From an uncultured Myxococcales bacterium (GTDB lineage: Bacteria; Myxococcota_A; Polyangia; Polyangiales; Polyangiaceae): a stretch of 55,365 nt of DNA. The position numbers were made by a program, and so were the translations under genes. A model generated the notes under the pieces. That model saw only the letters and a program-made list of their open reading frames with translations. It was not told the origin of the DNA and made no database searches. The stretch is from the NCBI GenBank assembly GCA_937949945.1, contig CALFEQ010000042.1:1-55365 (forward strand), read 5' to 3'. Below are positions 42,950 through 51,150 of the stretch, piece by piece. Every line of letters begins with the position of its first letter. Positions within the stretch are counted from its first letter, which is position 1.

Positions 42950-44587
42950 ATGCGTCTGGCGTGGGTCGGTGGAATCGGCGCGCTGAGCCTGTTGCTCTTC
43001 GGAGGCTGTGCGAGCGAAAGCGGTGAAGTCCTCGACGCTCCGAACGGCAAGCGAGGTCCGTCGTCGTCGGAGGAGACCAGCGGAAGCGGCGGCGAAGCTT
43101 GCGACGTCCCGACGGCGTCGAAGACGACGGGCTCTGCTCCGGCGCTCATCGTGACGTCGTCGGAGCTGAAGGACGCCTTCGTCCGGCTCGCACGCATCCA
43201 TCGGGTGACCGGCATCGATACCGAGGTCGTGACCGTGGAAGAGATCTGCGCGGGCGGTTGCGACGACTCCGATCCGAAGCGGGACACGCCCAAGGCCATC
43301 AAGGACTTCCTCCGGCAGCGCACGGGGCTCGAGTACGTGCTGCTCGGAGGCGACACGAGCGTCGTGCCCGCGCGCCGATCACGGGATCGCTACACGCATC
43401 CGATGGTGCAGACGCAGTCCTTCGCGGAGGAGATCGTCACCGATCACTACTACGCCGACCTCTCCGAATGGGACACGAACGGAGACGGCACGTACGGCGA
43501 TCCGGCCAACGACCGTCCGAGCTACGTCGCGGATCTCGCCGTCGGGCGGCTGCCCGTCGCGACGTCGAGCGAGGTCGACGTCTACGTCGAGAAGGTGATC
43601 AAGCACCTCACGCGCTTCGACACCTCGAAGGTGGGCGAGACGCTCCTCCTGTCGAACATCGCCACGCGCGTCGGCAACGTCGACGTCGACGCCTCCTTCT
43701 ACTTCGGGATGCCCGGGCGCACGCTGTCCGTCTTGCCCGAAGGCTCGCGCGTGAAAAAGCTCTACGCGACGACGCTGTCCGATCCCGACGCCGCGAAGCT
43801 GACGCTCGCAGCCGAGACCGCCGAGCTGAACCGCGGCTACAACATCGTCGTCCACGCCGGGCACGGCACGCCGAAGAACCTCACCGTCGAGATCGACGGG
43901 CGCAACGCGTTCACCGCCGCGATGGCGCACGCGCTCGAGAACGAGACGCTGCCGCTGTTCCTGTCCTGCGCATGCCAGGCCGGCTCGCTCGCCGCGAACG
44001 GCGACGCCGCCGGCGCAAAGCTCGTCAACGCGCCGAAGGGCGGCGCGATCGCATACGTCGGCAACAGCGCGACGGGCCTCGGGCTCGCCGGAGGCAGCCA
44101 GCTCATCGACGAGATGCTCCGGTACCTGAAGACGACGCCGCGCCCCATCCTCGGCGACGCGTATCTCGCCGGCCGCAGGAACATGCCGAGGAGCGAGAAT
44201 CTCTCCGTGCCGCTCATCGGCCAGGTGCCGACCATCGACGAGGCGAGCCACCGGTGGACGCAGAAGTCCGTCGTGCTGTTCGGCGATCCGATGCTCCCGG
44301 TGTGGACGACGGTCCAGAAGAGCGCGCCCACGATCCAAGCGAAGCGCGACGCCTCGTGCGCCAACCGCGTCGTCTTCCGGCTCGGCACCAGCATGGACGA
44401 AGGCACCGTCCTGCGCGTCCTCGCGGGCGAGGACCTCTACGAGGTGCCGGTCGAGGGCACGAGCGCGTCGCTCGTCTTGCCGGATGGCGCGGCGGACCAG
44501 CTCTTCGTCGGCGTGGTCGGCCCGGGGCATCTCTACGGCCTCGCGGAGATCGCGCGCTCGACGCTGGAGGAAGTCGAAGAGCTCTGA
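42950..44587 (+). CDS. gingipain-type (C25) cysteine peptidase, lipoprotein
   Basis: 545 residues from the ATG at 42950, chosen over GTG 42935 because GGAGAGGG precedes it. Lipobox F-G-G-C near residue 19. The C25 domain has the V-L-L-G-G-D-T-S-V-V-P start, the D-x-Y-Y-A-D-L region, the catalytic His near residue 305 in V-V-H-A-G-H-G-T-P and Cys near residue 340 in L-S-C-A-C-Q-A-G. The C-terminal part (I-V-L-F-G-D-P-M-L-P and beta-rich tail) fits an Ig-like domain. Such peptidases are secreted and cut after Arg or Lys in gingipains; specificity here is unknown. Confidence 0.88.
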   Translation: MRLAWVGGIGALSLLLFGGCASESGEVLDAPNGKRGPSSSEETSGSGGEACDVPTASKTTGSAPALIVTSSELKDAFVRLARIHRVTGIDTEVVTVEEICAGGCDDSDPKRDTPKAIKDFLRQRTGLEYVLLGGDTSVVPARRSRDRYTHPMVQTQSFAEEIVTDHYYADLSEWDTNGDGTYGDPANDRPSYVADLAVGRLPVATSSEVDVYVEKVIKHLTRFDTSKVGETLLLSNIATRVGNVDVDASFYFGMPGRTLSVLPEGSRVKKLYATTLSDPDAAKLTLAAETAELNRGYNIVVHAGHGTPKNLTVEIDGRNAFTAAMAHALENETLPLFLSCACQAGSLAANGDAAGAKLVNAPKGGAIAYVGNSATGLGLAGGSQLIDEMLRYLKTTPRPILGDAYLAGRRNMPRSENLSVPLIGQVPTIDEASHRWTQKSVVLFGDPMLPVWTTVQKSAPTIQAKRDASCANRVVFRLGTSMDEGTVLRVLAGEDLYEVPVEGTSASLVLPDGAADQLFVGVVGPGHLYGLAEIARSTLEEVEEL

Positions 44588-44606
44588 TCGGCTCTTGCGG
44601 GCTACG

Positions 44607-45197
44607 TCACTCGAACTCGACGACGAACGAGTTGGCGGCCCCCGTGTTGATGTTGTTCCAGACCGGGCGAGATCGCTCGTTGAGCTGCAAGTAGATCTCG
44701 CTGTCGTCGGCGGTCGGCTCCCCCGAGGCCCACGCGGTGTAGCTCCAGGGCTCACCGGTGACCCACTCCCAACCGGTGTCGAACCGCCCTCCGTCGGCAG
44801 ACCGGAAGCCGCCGAGGTACGGGCCTCCCCAAAGGCCGTTCCACGCTTCGTCGTTCGAGCGAGCGAGCTGGAAGACGAACTCGTTCTCTTCGGCGGAGCC
44901 GATCGTCGCGAGATGACCGCCCATCGCGGCGGCCTCCTCCTTGGCGGTCTCCCACAGGATGCTCCGGCCGCGAGCGACGACGAGGTACGCGTGGCCGTTC
45001 ACCGGCCAGACGACGGCGCCATCCGGCAGCCCCCCCGCGTCGACCTCGGCGTCCGGGGAGGACGCGTCCACCTCCTCGGACGCCGGCTGCCCGCCCGACA
45101 GATCCTCCGGATCGAGGAGCATCGAGCACCGAAGCATGAGCCCTGCCAACGCAACGCAAGTGACGACGAGCAGCCCCGAAGCGCTCCGTCGTTCCAT
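44607..45197 (-). CDS. C-type-lectin-like domain lipoprotein
   Basis: 196 residues with a hydrophobic leader ending L-M-L-R-C (weak lipobox), an acidic linker, and a C-type-lectin-like fold: N-G-H-A-Y-L-V-V, W-E-T-A-K-E-E-A-A-A-M-G-G-H-L-A-T-I-G-S-A-E-E-N, then Y-L-G-G-F-R, W-E-W-V-T-G-E-P-W-S-Y-T-A-W and V-W-N-N-I, ending F-V-V-E-F-E. The Ca-binding E-P-N triplet of true lectins is replaced by E-P-T and no clear W-N-D, so Ca-dependent sugar binding is doubtful. It probably binds some protein or glycan at the surface. Confidence 0.85.
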   Translation of the reverse strand: MERRSASGLLVVTCVALAGLMLRCSMLLDPEDLSGGQPASEEVDASSPDAEVDAGGLPDGAVVWPVNGHAYLVVARGRSILWETAKEEAAAMGGHLATIGSAEENEFVFQLARSNDEAWNGLWGGPYLGGFRSADGGRFDTGWEWVTGEPWSYTAWASGEPTADDSEIYLQLNERSRPVWNNINTGAANSFVVEFE

Positions 45198-45281
45198 CCC
45201 GTCGAGGGTAACCGGTCGACGCGCTACCGGGTGCGAAAATGAGGCTCCCGTTCCGCGCCGAGGCGAAGGCCCGGCCGTCGA

Positions 45282-46010
45282 TCAGACGGGCCCGTTCGCC
45301 CCGCCGGCGACGCGCACGTACTCGCGCTTCGCGCTCTCGACGTTGAACATGAACGGGAGCCAGAGCAGCGGCGCCATCACGTTGCAGTAAGGAACGGCCT
45401 GACAGACCGCGGCGGCGTTCGCGAGACCAGTCGAGGCGCGTTTCGGCGATCCGTACATCTCGAGCGCGCGGTTGAGCGCCTCGCAGAGGCCTCTCGAGAC
45501 GACGAACGTCCAATAGATGTTGTAGAGCGGGACGAAGAGGAACCCGACAGCCGCGGCCGGGCTCACGTGCTTGCCGCTGCCCGTGACGCGCAGCGACGGC
45601 GGGAGCATCTCCCAGGACTTGTAGATCCAGGCGAGCACGGTCACGCAGTGGACGAGCAACGACAAGAGACCGATGGACGTCAGGATCGAGGCGAGCTCGC
45701 GGTTCGTGCCGTCGCGAGACGCACCGGTGGCGGTCGCTCCGTTCGTGAGCGGCGGCTCCGCCGCGGCGTGCACGCCGCCGCCCGATGCACCGGCGAACGA
45801 GGGCGCGTACCCGGGCATGGGCCCGAACGCACCCGGCGCTTGCGGGTTTGCTGGCGTCGCTCCCAACCCGCCTGCCGGCGGAGCGCCGTATCCACCGGCA
45901 GGCGGAGCGCCGTGCGTCCCCGTCGGCGCGCCATGCACGACCGGCTGAGGCGCGTGAGGATGATGAGGATGCGGCGTCCCGTGCCCCGGCGGGTTCCCGT
46001 TCGAGCTCAT
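45282..46010 (-). CDS. membrane protein with Pro/Gly/His-rich N-terminus
   Basis: 242 residues from the ATG at 46010. The first 85 residues are low-complexity (H-P-H-H-P-H, P-P-A-G-G-Y-G-A-P-P-A-G-G repeats). Two or three membrane segments follow (L-S-L-L-V-H-C-V-T-V-L-A-W, A-A-V-G-F-L-F-V-P-L-Y-N-I-Y-W, and a C-terminal pair). The motif P-L-Y-N-I-Y-W-T-F is seen in small membrane proteins of unknown function. The low-complexity arm is probably cytosolic, a possible protein-interaction or condensate-forming tail. Confidence 0.75.
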   Translation of the reverse strand: MSSNGNPPGHGTPHPHHPHAPQPVVHGAPTGTHGAPPAGGYGAPPAGGLGATPANPQAPGAFGPMPGYAPSFAGASGGGVHAAAEPPLTNGATATGASRDGTNRELASILTSIGLLSLLVHCVTVLAWIYKSWEMLPPSLRVTGSGKHVSPAAAVGFLFVPLYNIYWTFVVSRGLCEALNRALEMYGSPKRASTGLANAAAVCQAVPYCNVMAPLLWLPFMFNVESAKREYVRVAGGANGPV

Positions 46011-46101
46011 GGTCGAAGCATACGCGATCGCTCTTCGGCCCCGAAAAGACGAGCTCCGGGCCGACCGCACGAGGCCTTCCTCCGTGCTACTTTCGCGAGC
46101 G

Positions 46102-46497
46102 ATGACGGTCGGTTTCGTCCCTGCGTTCGACCCGAAGATCGCGGTGACGTTCGACGGCGACGGCGCGGCGATCTTCCATCATGCGGCCACGCTCGACGCG
46201 ATCGCGGAAGAGCACGGCCTTCCCCTGCTCTCGAGCTTCACCGATGACCGGGAGCCTCCGCCCGACTTCGACGGGTTCCCGGAAGACCTCGCCGAAGCGC
46301 TCGGTCCCTGGACGGATTGGTTCTCGCCGACCGAGGGCCTTCGCTGCGTGGAGGGTCTGCTCACCGCGCTCGAAAAGCCGGAGGTCCGCGAACGGATCAC
46401 GTCCATCGACGCCGTGCTGGACGATTTGTCGGCCCTGCAAGCCGTGCTCGTCGAGGCGAAGAAGCGCAAGGCGCGCTTCCGTCTCGAGGTCGCGTGA
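46102..46497 (+). CDS. small protein of unknown function
   Basis: 131 residues from the ATG at 46102. Acidic, no signal peptide, with D-W-F-S-P-T-E-G-L-R and a C-terminal basic stretch K-K-R-K-A-R-F-R. Hydrophobic periodicity is consistent with a folded domain. No family is recognised. It is divergent from the membrane protein gene (91 bp between starts). The longer upstream frame lacks a start. Confidence 0.65.
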   Translation: MTVGFVPAFDPKIAVTFDGDGAAIFHHAATLDAIAEEHGLPLLSSFTDDREPPPDFDGFPEDLAEALGPWTDWFSPTEGLRCVEGLLTALEKPEVRERITSIDAVLDDLSALQAVLVEAKKRKARFRLEVA

Positions 46498-46516
46498 GCG
46501 TCGACGGGCGCCGCCG

Positions 46517-47104
46517 TCAGCCGAACGGCCAGAAGCGGCGCTTCTTCTTCGGCGGAGGCGAGAACGTGGGATCCCGCGCCGCGAGCTCGGCGATGAGCTC
46601 GGCGGTGATCGTCCGCTCGTAGTGCTTCGGGCCGTCGCGCGTCTCGGCGAAGAAGGGGAGGTTCACTTCGTACCACCCCTCCGTTCGCACGCCCTCGATC
46701 GCCTTCAGGTACTCGACCATGAGGCGGCTCATGACGATGGGATCTTCGACGACCGACGTGCCGTGCTCCGCGTCGAAGTCGCGGCCCAGCGCGAGGCACA
46801 CGCGCGCGAACGCGTCGGTCTGCCCGAGCGGGCCGAGGCTCTCGCGCGCCGCCGCGACGAGCGGGTCGTACGGAGACGCGCCTCGCGCGCGAGCGGCCTT
46901 GAACGAGTCGATGACGCGCTGCTGGAGCGTCGAGTCGATCGCCCGCACCGCGGCGGCCGCGTTCGTCGGCGCCTGAGCCTTCGTGGCCCGTTCGCCGCCG
47001 AGACTCGAGGTCGCCCCGCAGTACGCGCACGTGACGAAGGGCTGTCCGGCCACGATGGCCGGCAACGGAGCGCCACACCAAGGACAGGTCAACGCAGTCC
47101 GCAT
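46517..47104 (-). CDS. zinc-ribbon protein of unknown function
   Basis: 195 residues starting with a four-Cys zinc ribbon (T-C-P-W-C-G near residue 7 and T-C-A-Y-C-G near residue 25), a helical middle and a basic C-terminus K-K-K-R-R-F-W-P-F-G. It has no membrane helix. The layout (zinc ribbon, helices) suggests a nucleic-acid or protein-binding adaptor. I do not recognise a more specific family. Confidence 0.75.
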   Translation of the reverse strand: MRTALTCPWCGAPLPAIVAGQPFVTCAYCGATSSLGGERATKAQAPTNAAAAVRAIDSTLQQRVIDSFKAARARGASPYDPLVAAARESLGPLGQTDAFARVCLALGRDFDAEHGTSVVEDPIVMSRLMVEYLKAIEGVRTEGWYEVNLPFFAETRDGPKHYERTITAELIAELAARDPTFSPPPKKKRRFWPFG

Positions 47105-47184
47105 CGCAGCCGGCTATCAGCCGAGACGGAACGCGAGGAAGCGTCAGGCGCCTCCTCGGACGGCCGACTGCGACTGGACTCGCC

Positions 47185-47829
47185 TCAGAGCCGGAGCAGC
47201 TTGAAGGCGTGGCTCCAGCTCCCGCCCGCGATGCCGGGGATGCACCACAGCATGCAGAGCGGCTCGATGGCGCGGGCGGCTTCGACGGTCCCCATGTCGG
47301 CGGTCTCCCAGCCGAAGCGATCGAGGATCTTCGTCACCTCCTCCTTCGCGGCCTTGTCGTTGCCGCAGATGAACATCGTCGGCGGGCCACCCGGGAACGA
47401 GGGCTTCACCATGAAGGCGTTGCCGACGCAGGAGAACGCCTTCACGAAGCGCGCCTGCGGCGCCTTCCGCTGCAGCCGCTCCATCAGCGACTCGTCGAGG
47501 CTCGTGAAGAACGAGAGCACTCCGTTCGTGGGCGGCTTTTCGGAGATCGGGTTCGTCGCGTCGATGACGATCTTGCCGGCGAGGTTCCCGATCCCGGCCA
47601 GATCGAGAGCCTCCTCGGCCGCGCGGCCCTTCACGGCGAGGACGACGATGTCCGCCCACGCCGCCGCCTCGGCGAACGTACCGGTCTTCGCCGTGGGGTT
47701 CCTCTGCTTCCAGTCCGCGAGCTTGGCCGGGTCACGGCTCGCGCGCATGACTTCGTCCCCCAGCCCCAAGAAGCCCTCCGCGAGGACCTGCCCCACCTGA
47801 CCGGATCCAAGCACCGCAACCTTGCTCAT
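47185..47829 (-). CDS. NAD(P)-binding oxidoreductase (F420 reductase-like)
   Basis: 214 residues with the Rossmann fingerprint V-A-V-L-G-S-G-Q-V-G-Q-V-L-A-E-G at the N-terminus and S-R-D-P-A-K-L after strand 2 (an Arg that suits NADPH). A-D-I-V-V-L-A-V-K-G and V-I-D-A-T-N-P-I follow, as in the NADPH-dependent F420 reductase / pyrroline-reductase-like superfamily. Substrate is not evident. The LysR regulator gene is divergent across about 100 bp and probably controls this gene. Confidence 0.85.
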   Translation of the reverse strand: MSKVAVLGSGQVGQVLAEGFLGLGDEVMRASRDPAKLADWKQRNPTAKTGTFAEAAAWADIVVLAVKGRAAEEALDLAGIGNLAGKIVIDATNPISEKPPTNGVLSFFTSLDESLMERLQRKAPQARFVKAFSCVGNAFMVKPSFPGGPPTMFICGNDKAAKEEVTKILDRFGWETADMGTVEAARAIEPLCMLWCIPGIAGGSWSHAFKLLRL

Positions 47830-47932
47830 CTCGCTCCCCTTTCGTCTCTACGTCGAAGCGACCGTCCGCCGTCGCGTTCGGACGAGAACGAGCATGCGCC
47901 CGGAGCGGCTCCGACGCCAATTCATAGTAGAC

Positions 47933-48862
47933 ATGGACATCATGAGCGCCGTTCATCCTCTCGCGGGCGTCGATCTCAACCTGCTCGTCGTCCTCGACGA
48001 GCTGCTTCGCACGCGCAGCACGACGAAAGCAGCGCAGCGCCTCGGACGCACCCAGTCCGCCGTGAGCCACGCGCTCGCGCGCCTTCGCTGGACGTTCCGC
48101 GATCCGCTGTTCGTACGCGCCGGCGCGACGCTTCGCCCGACCAGCACCGCAGAGGCGCTCGAGGCGCCGCTCCGTGAGCTGCTCGCGACGACGCAGGCGC
48201 TCGTGAGCCGGTCGGGCACCGCGTTCGATCCTTCGAAGCTCGAACGCTCCTTCGTCCTCGCGGGCACCGACTACGCGGAGATCGTCCTTTTGCCGCGGCT
48301 CATGCCGCGCCTCCGACGGGAGGCTCCCGGCGTGAGCATCGTGACACGTTTCCTCGGAAACGAGGTCGATCGCGCTCTGCAGAGCCGCGAGATCGATCTC
48401 GCCTACGGCGCTTCGCTCCGTCCGCTCTCCGGCATCACCGTGCAGAAGGCCGCGGAGGTGCCGATGGCCGTCCTGCTCCGGCGCCACCACCCTGCCCTCC
48501 GATCACGGCTCACGGCCCGCGCGTATGCCGCCCTCGATCACGTCCTCGTCACTCCGCGGGGGCTGCCCGGCAGCGCCGTCGATCCGGCCCTCGAAGCGCT
48601 CGGCCTCACGCGCCGGATCGTGCTCCGCATGCCGCACTTCGCGGCGGCGGCCGTCGTCGTCGCCGAGACCGATCTCGTCGTCACGGTCCCGGCGGAGCTC
48701 GCCTCGAAGCTCGCGCGCCGCCTCGGCCTCGTCACGCGACCGCTGCCGTTTCCGGTGCGCGCGCCGACGTTCTACATCGGCTACAGCTCGACGTACGAGA
48801 ACGACCCGGCGCATCGCTGGTTCCGCGAGCGCGTGATCGAGGTCGCCCGAGCCGATCTCTGA
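47933..48862 (+). CDS. LysR-family transcriptional regulator
   Basis: 309 residues from ATG 47933; ATG 47942 (three codons on) is an equally plausible start, and no clear ribosome site decides between them. N-terminal winged helix: V-D-L-N-L-L-V-V-L-D-E-L-L, T-K-A-A-Q-R-L-G-R-T-Q-S-A-V-S-H-A-L-A-R-L-R. The C-terminal half is the inducer-binding fold typical of NodD/PcpR-like LysR members. It is divergent from the oxidoreductase, the usual layout for LysR targets. An imperfect TCAT...ATGA repeat spans the start and may be its operator. Confidence 0.93.
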   Translation: MDIMSAVHPLAGVDLNLLVVLDELLRTRSTTKAAQRLGRTQSAVSHALARLRWTFRDPLFVRAGATLRPTSTAEALEAPLRELLATTQALVSRSGTAFDPSKLERSFVLAGTDYAEIVLLPRLMPRLRREAPGVSIVTRFLGNEVDRALQSREIDLAYGASLRPLSGITVQKAAEVPMAVLLRRHHPALRSRLTARAYAALDHVLVTPRGLPGSAVDPALEALGLTRRIVLRMPHFAAAAVVVAETDLVVTVPAELASKLARRLGLVTRPLPFPVRAPTFYIGYSSTYENDPAHRWFRERVIEVARADL

Positions 48863-48879
48863 GGCGGGCGGAGGCGAGG

Positions 48880-49482
48880 TCACGTCCCGACGCGCGCGCC
48901 GCGCCAGACCAAGGTGCGCCACGGCCCGCGCTCGAAGACCTCCGGACGAGCGCCGTCGAGCAGCGGCGCGTAGCGCGCCACGACCTCGGGCACGTCGGTG
49001 GATACGAGGCCGGAGAGGACGAGCAGGCCCGCGGGCGCGAGGCGGAGGATGATCTCGCTCGCGAGCTCGAGGAGCACCGCGCGGAGGATGTTCGCGACCA
49101 CCACCTCGAAGCGACCGCTCGGCCACGCATCCCCGAACGCCACGCGATCGGCGACACCGCTCAGGCGTGCGTTCTCCACGGCGACCGCGTTCGCGGCCGC
49201 GTCGATCTCGACGCCGACCGCCTCCCCCCCGAGCTTCGCGGCCGCGATGGAGAGGATCCCCGACCCGCTGCCGACGTCGAGCATCCGGAACGGCCGGCGC
49301 GGCGCGAACACCGCGAGCGCCTGCAGGCACATTCGCGTCGTCTCGTGGCGCCCGTCACCGAAGGCCGAGCTCGGCACGAGCACGATCGTCCGGTCGTCGG
49401 GCTCGTCGTCCCACGGCCCGCGAACCACACGGAACCGCGGCGGTACCTCGAGCACGGCAGGAGACGTGTCACGCGGACGCAC
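48880..49482 (-). CDS. PrmA-like SAM-dependent methyltransferase
   Basis: 200 residues from a GTG at 49482 with GGAGAG upstream; the open frame continues further but through the M32 peptidase gene end. S-A-F-G-D-G-R-H-E-T-T-R is the PrmA-type motif (usually F-G-T-G-x-H), followed by the SAM site L-D-V-G-S-G-S-G-I-L and V-V-A-N-I-L. It lacks the N-terminal ribosome-binding domain of true L11 methyltransferase, so its substrate may be different. Confidence 0.85.
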   Translation of the reverse strand: MRPRDTSPAVLEVPPRFRVVRGPWDDEPDDRTIVLVPSSAFGDGRHETTRMCLQALAVFAPRRPFRMLDVGSGSGILSIAAAKLGGEAVGVEIDAAANAVAVENARLSGVADRVAFGDAWPSGRFEVVVANILRAVLLELASEIILRLAPAGLLVLSGLVSTDVPEVVARYAPLLDGARPEVFERGPWRTLVWRGARVGT

Positions 49483-49537
49483 TGGCGCTCTCCGCAAATG
49501 GCGCGGGTCGGCCGGCGTCAGCGCGCCGGCCGGCCGG

Positions 49538-51031
49538 TCATCGCGCTTCGAGGTAACGACGGCGCAGATGCCCGAGCAGGGCGTCGGCGTCGAGCGCGCG
49601 GCCGGTGGCGCGCTCGAGGATGCCGTTGGTGTCCCAGAGCGAGCCGTGCTGGTGGACGTGCTCGCACGCGTACGAGCGGAGGGTCGTGAACTCTCCGCGC
49701 GCGAGCTCGCTCGGGATCTCCGGATGCGCAGAGACCGCGCTCGCGAAGAGCTGCGCGGCGGCGATGGCGCCGATCGTGTAGCTCGGGAAGTACCCGAACG
49801 CGCCCGTAGGCCAGTGCACGTCCTGAAGGCAGCCGTCGCGATCGGTATCGGGCCGGACCCCGACGACGCGCTCCATCGCGTCGCGGAAGGCTCCGGGCAG
49901 ATCCTTCGGCGACAGGTCTCCCGAGATGAGCGCGCGCTCGAGGCCGAAGCGCACGATGATGTGGAGCGGGTACGTCGCCTCGTCGGCCTCGACGCGGATG
50001 AGGCTCCGCTGGACGCGCAGCGCATGACGCGAGAGCACCTCGCGGGTCAACACGCCGGGACCAAGACCGAAGTACTCGGAGGCGACGCTGGCGAGCCAGC
50101 CGAGGAACTCCGGGGTGCGGGCCGCCTGCATCTCCATGAGGAGCGACTGGCTCTCGTGGAGGCCCATCCCCGGCACGTGCCCGACGGGCTGACGCGCCCA
50201 GGCACGAGGCAGGCCCATCTCGTAGAGCGAGTGTCCCGTCTCGTGGATCACGCCGAGCACGCTCGAGAGGAAGTCCGCCTCGTCGTAGCGCGTCGTCATG
50301 CGCACGTCCTCGGCGGCGCCGCCGCAGAACGGATGAGCGCTCACGTCGAGACGACCGCGCGAAAAATCGAAGCCCATGCGCTCCGCGACGTACCGGCCGA
50401 GCGCCGCCTGCCGCTCGACGGAAAACGGCCCCGCGAGCTTCGGGACGGCGGGCGCGCGCGCCTGCGCCTCGATGATGGCGTCGACGAGCGGCGGAAGCTC
50501 GCGCTCCAGGCGCGCGAAGAGCGGCGCGAGCCACGCCTCCCGCGCGCCCGGCTCGTACTCGTCGGCGAGCGCATCCCACGGCGAGAGGCCCATGACGGAG
50601 GCCTTCGCCTGTCCGACCTGCCGCGTGAGGTCGACGACCTCCGTGAAGAGCGGCAGCAAGCTGGCAAAATCGTCGTCCTTGCGCGCCGAGCGCCATGCGA
50701 GCTCGCAGCTCGAAGTCACGCGCGTGCGCGCCGCGACGAGATCGGCCGGCACCGCGGCGGCGTGCACCCACGCGCGTCGCATCGCGGCGAGGTTGGCGCG
50801 CTCCCACGGATCCTCGGGCGGCGCCGCCTCGGCGGCGGCGAGCAGGTCGGGCATGTCGGGCGCCGCGATCGCCTCGTGGGCGAGCATGCGCAGCGTCGCG
50901 AGCTGCGCCGCGCGGAGGTCCCCGCCGCTCTCGGGCATCATGACTTGGGCATCCCACTCGAGCAGATCGGCAGAGCTCCGGAGCAGGTAGTGACGATCGA
51001 AGCGCTGATGAAGCTCGCGGTACGCGTCCAT
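49538..51031 (-). CDS. carboxypeptidase Taq-like metallopeptidase (M32)
   Basis: 497 residues, the family length, from the ATG at 51031 (the GTG/ATG further upstream adds eight residues without a ribosome site). The zinc motif H-E-T-G-H lies near residue 263, with E-S-Q-S-L-L-M-E-M downstream (third ligand). Other family motifs: L-E-W-D-A-Q-V-M-M-P near residue 25, V-H-W-P-T-G-A-F-G-Y-F-P-S-Y-T-I-G-A. It removes C-terminal residues in the cytosol. The methyltransferase gene follows 55 bp downstream on the same strand. Confidence 0.95.
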   Translation of the reverse strand: MDAYRELHQRFDRHYLLRSSADLLEWDAQVMMPESGGDLRAAQLATLRMLAHEAIAAPDMPDLLAAAEAAPPEDPWERANLAAMRRAWVHAAAVPADLVAARTRVTSSCELAWRSARKDDDFASLLPLFTEVVDLTRQVGQAKASVMGLSPWDALADEYEPGAREAWLAPLFARLERELPPLVDAIIEAQARAPAVPKLAGPFSVERQAALGRYVAERMGFDFSRGRLDVSAHPFCGGAAEDVRMTTRYDEADFLSSVLGVIHETGHSLYEMGLPRAWARQPVGHVPGMGLHESQSLLMEMQAARTPEFLGWLASVASEYFGLGPGVLTREVLSRHALRVQRSLIRVEADEATYPLHIIVRFGLERALISGDLSPKDLPGAFRDAMERVVGVRPDTDRDGCLQDVHWPTGAFGYFPSYTIGAIAAAQLFASAVSAHPEIPSELARGEFTTLRSYACEHVHQHGSLWDTNGILERATGRALDADALLGHLRRRYLEAR

Positions 51032-51150
51032 CGCGCCAAGCGTAGTGGCTACCACGGTCCGCCCGCCAGCCGGTCTCGCGTCGACGGCGGTCGCTCCGCT
51101 GCGGCGAAGAAGTCTCCCACCCCGCGCACGGATGCGTTACACGCCGTCGC

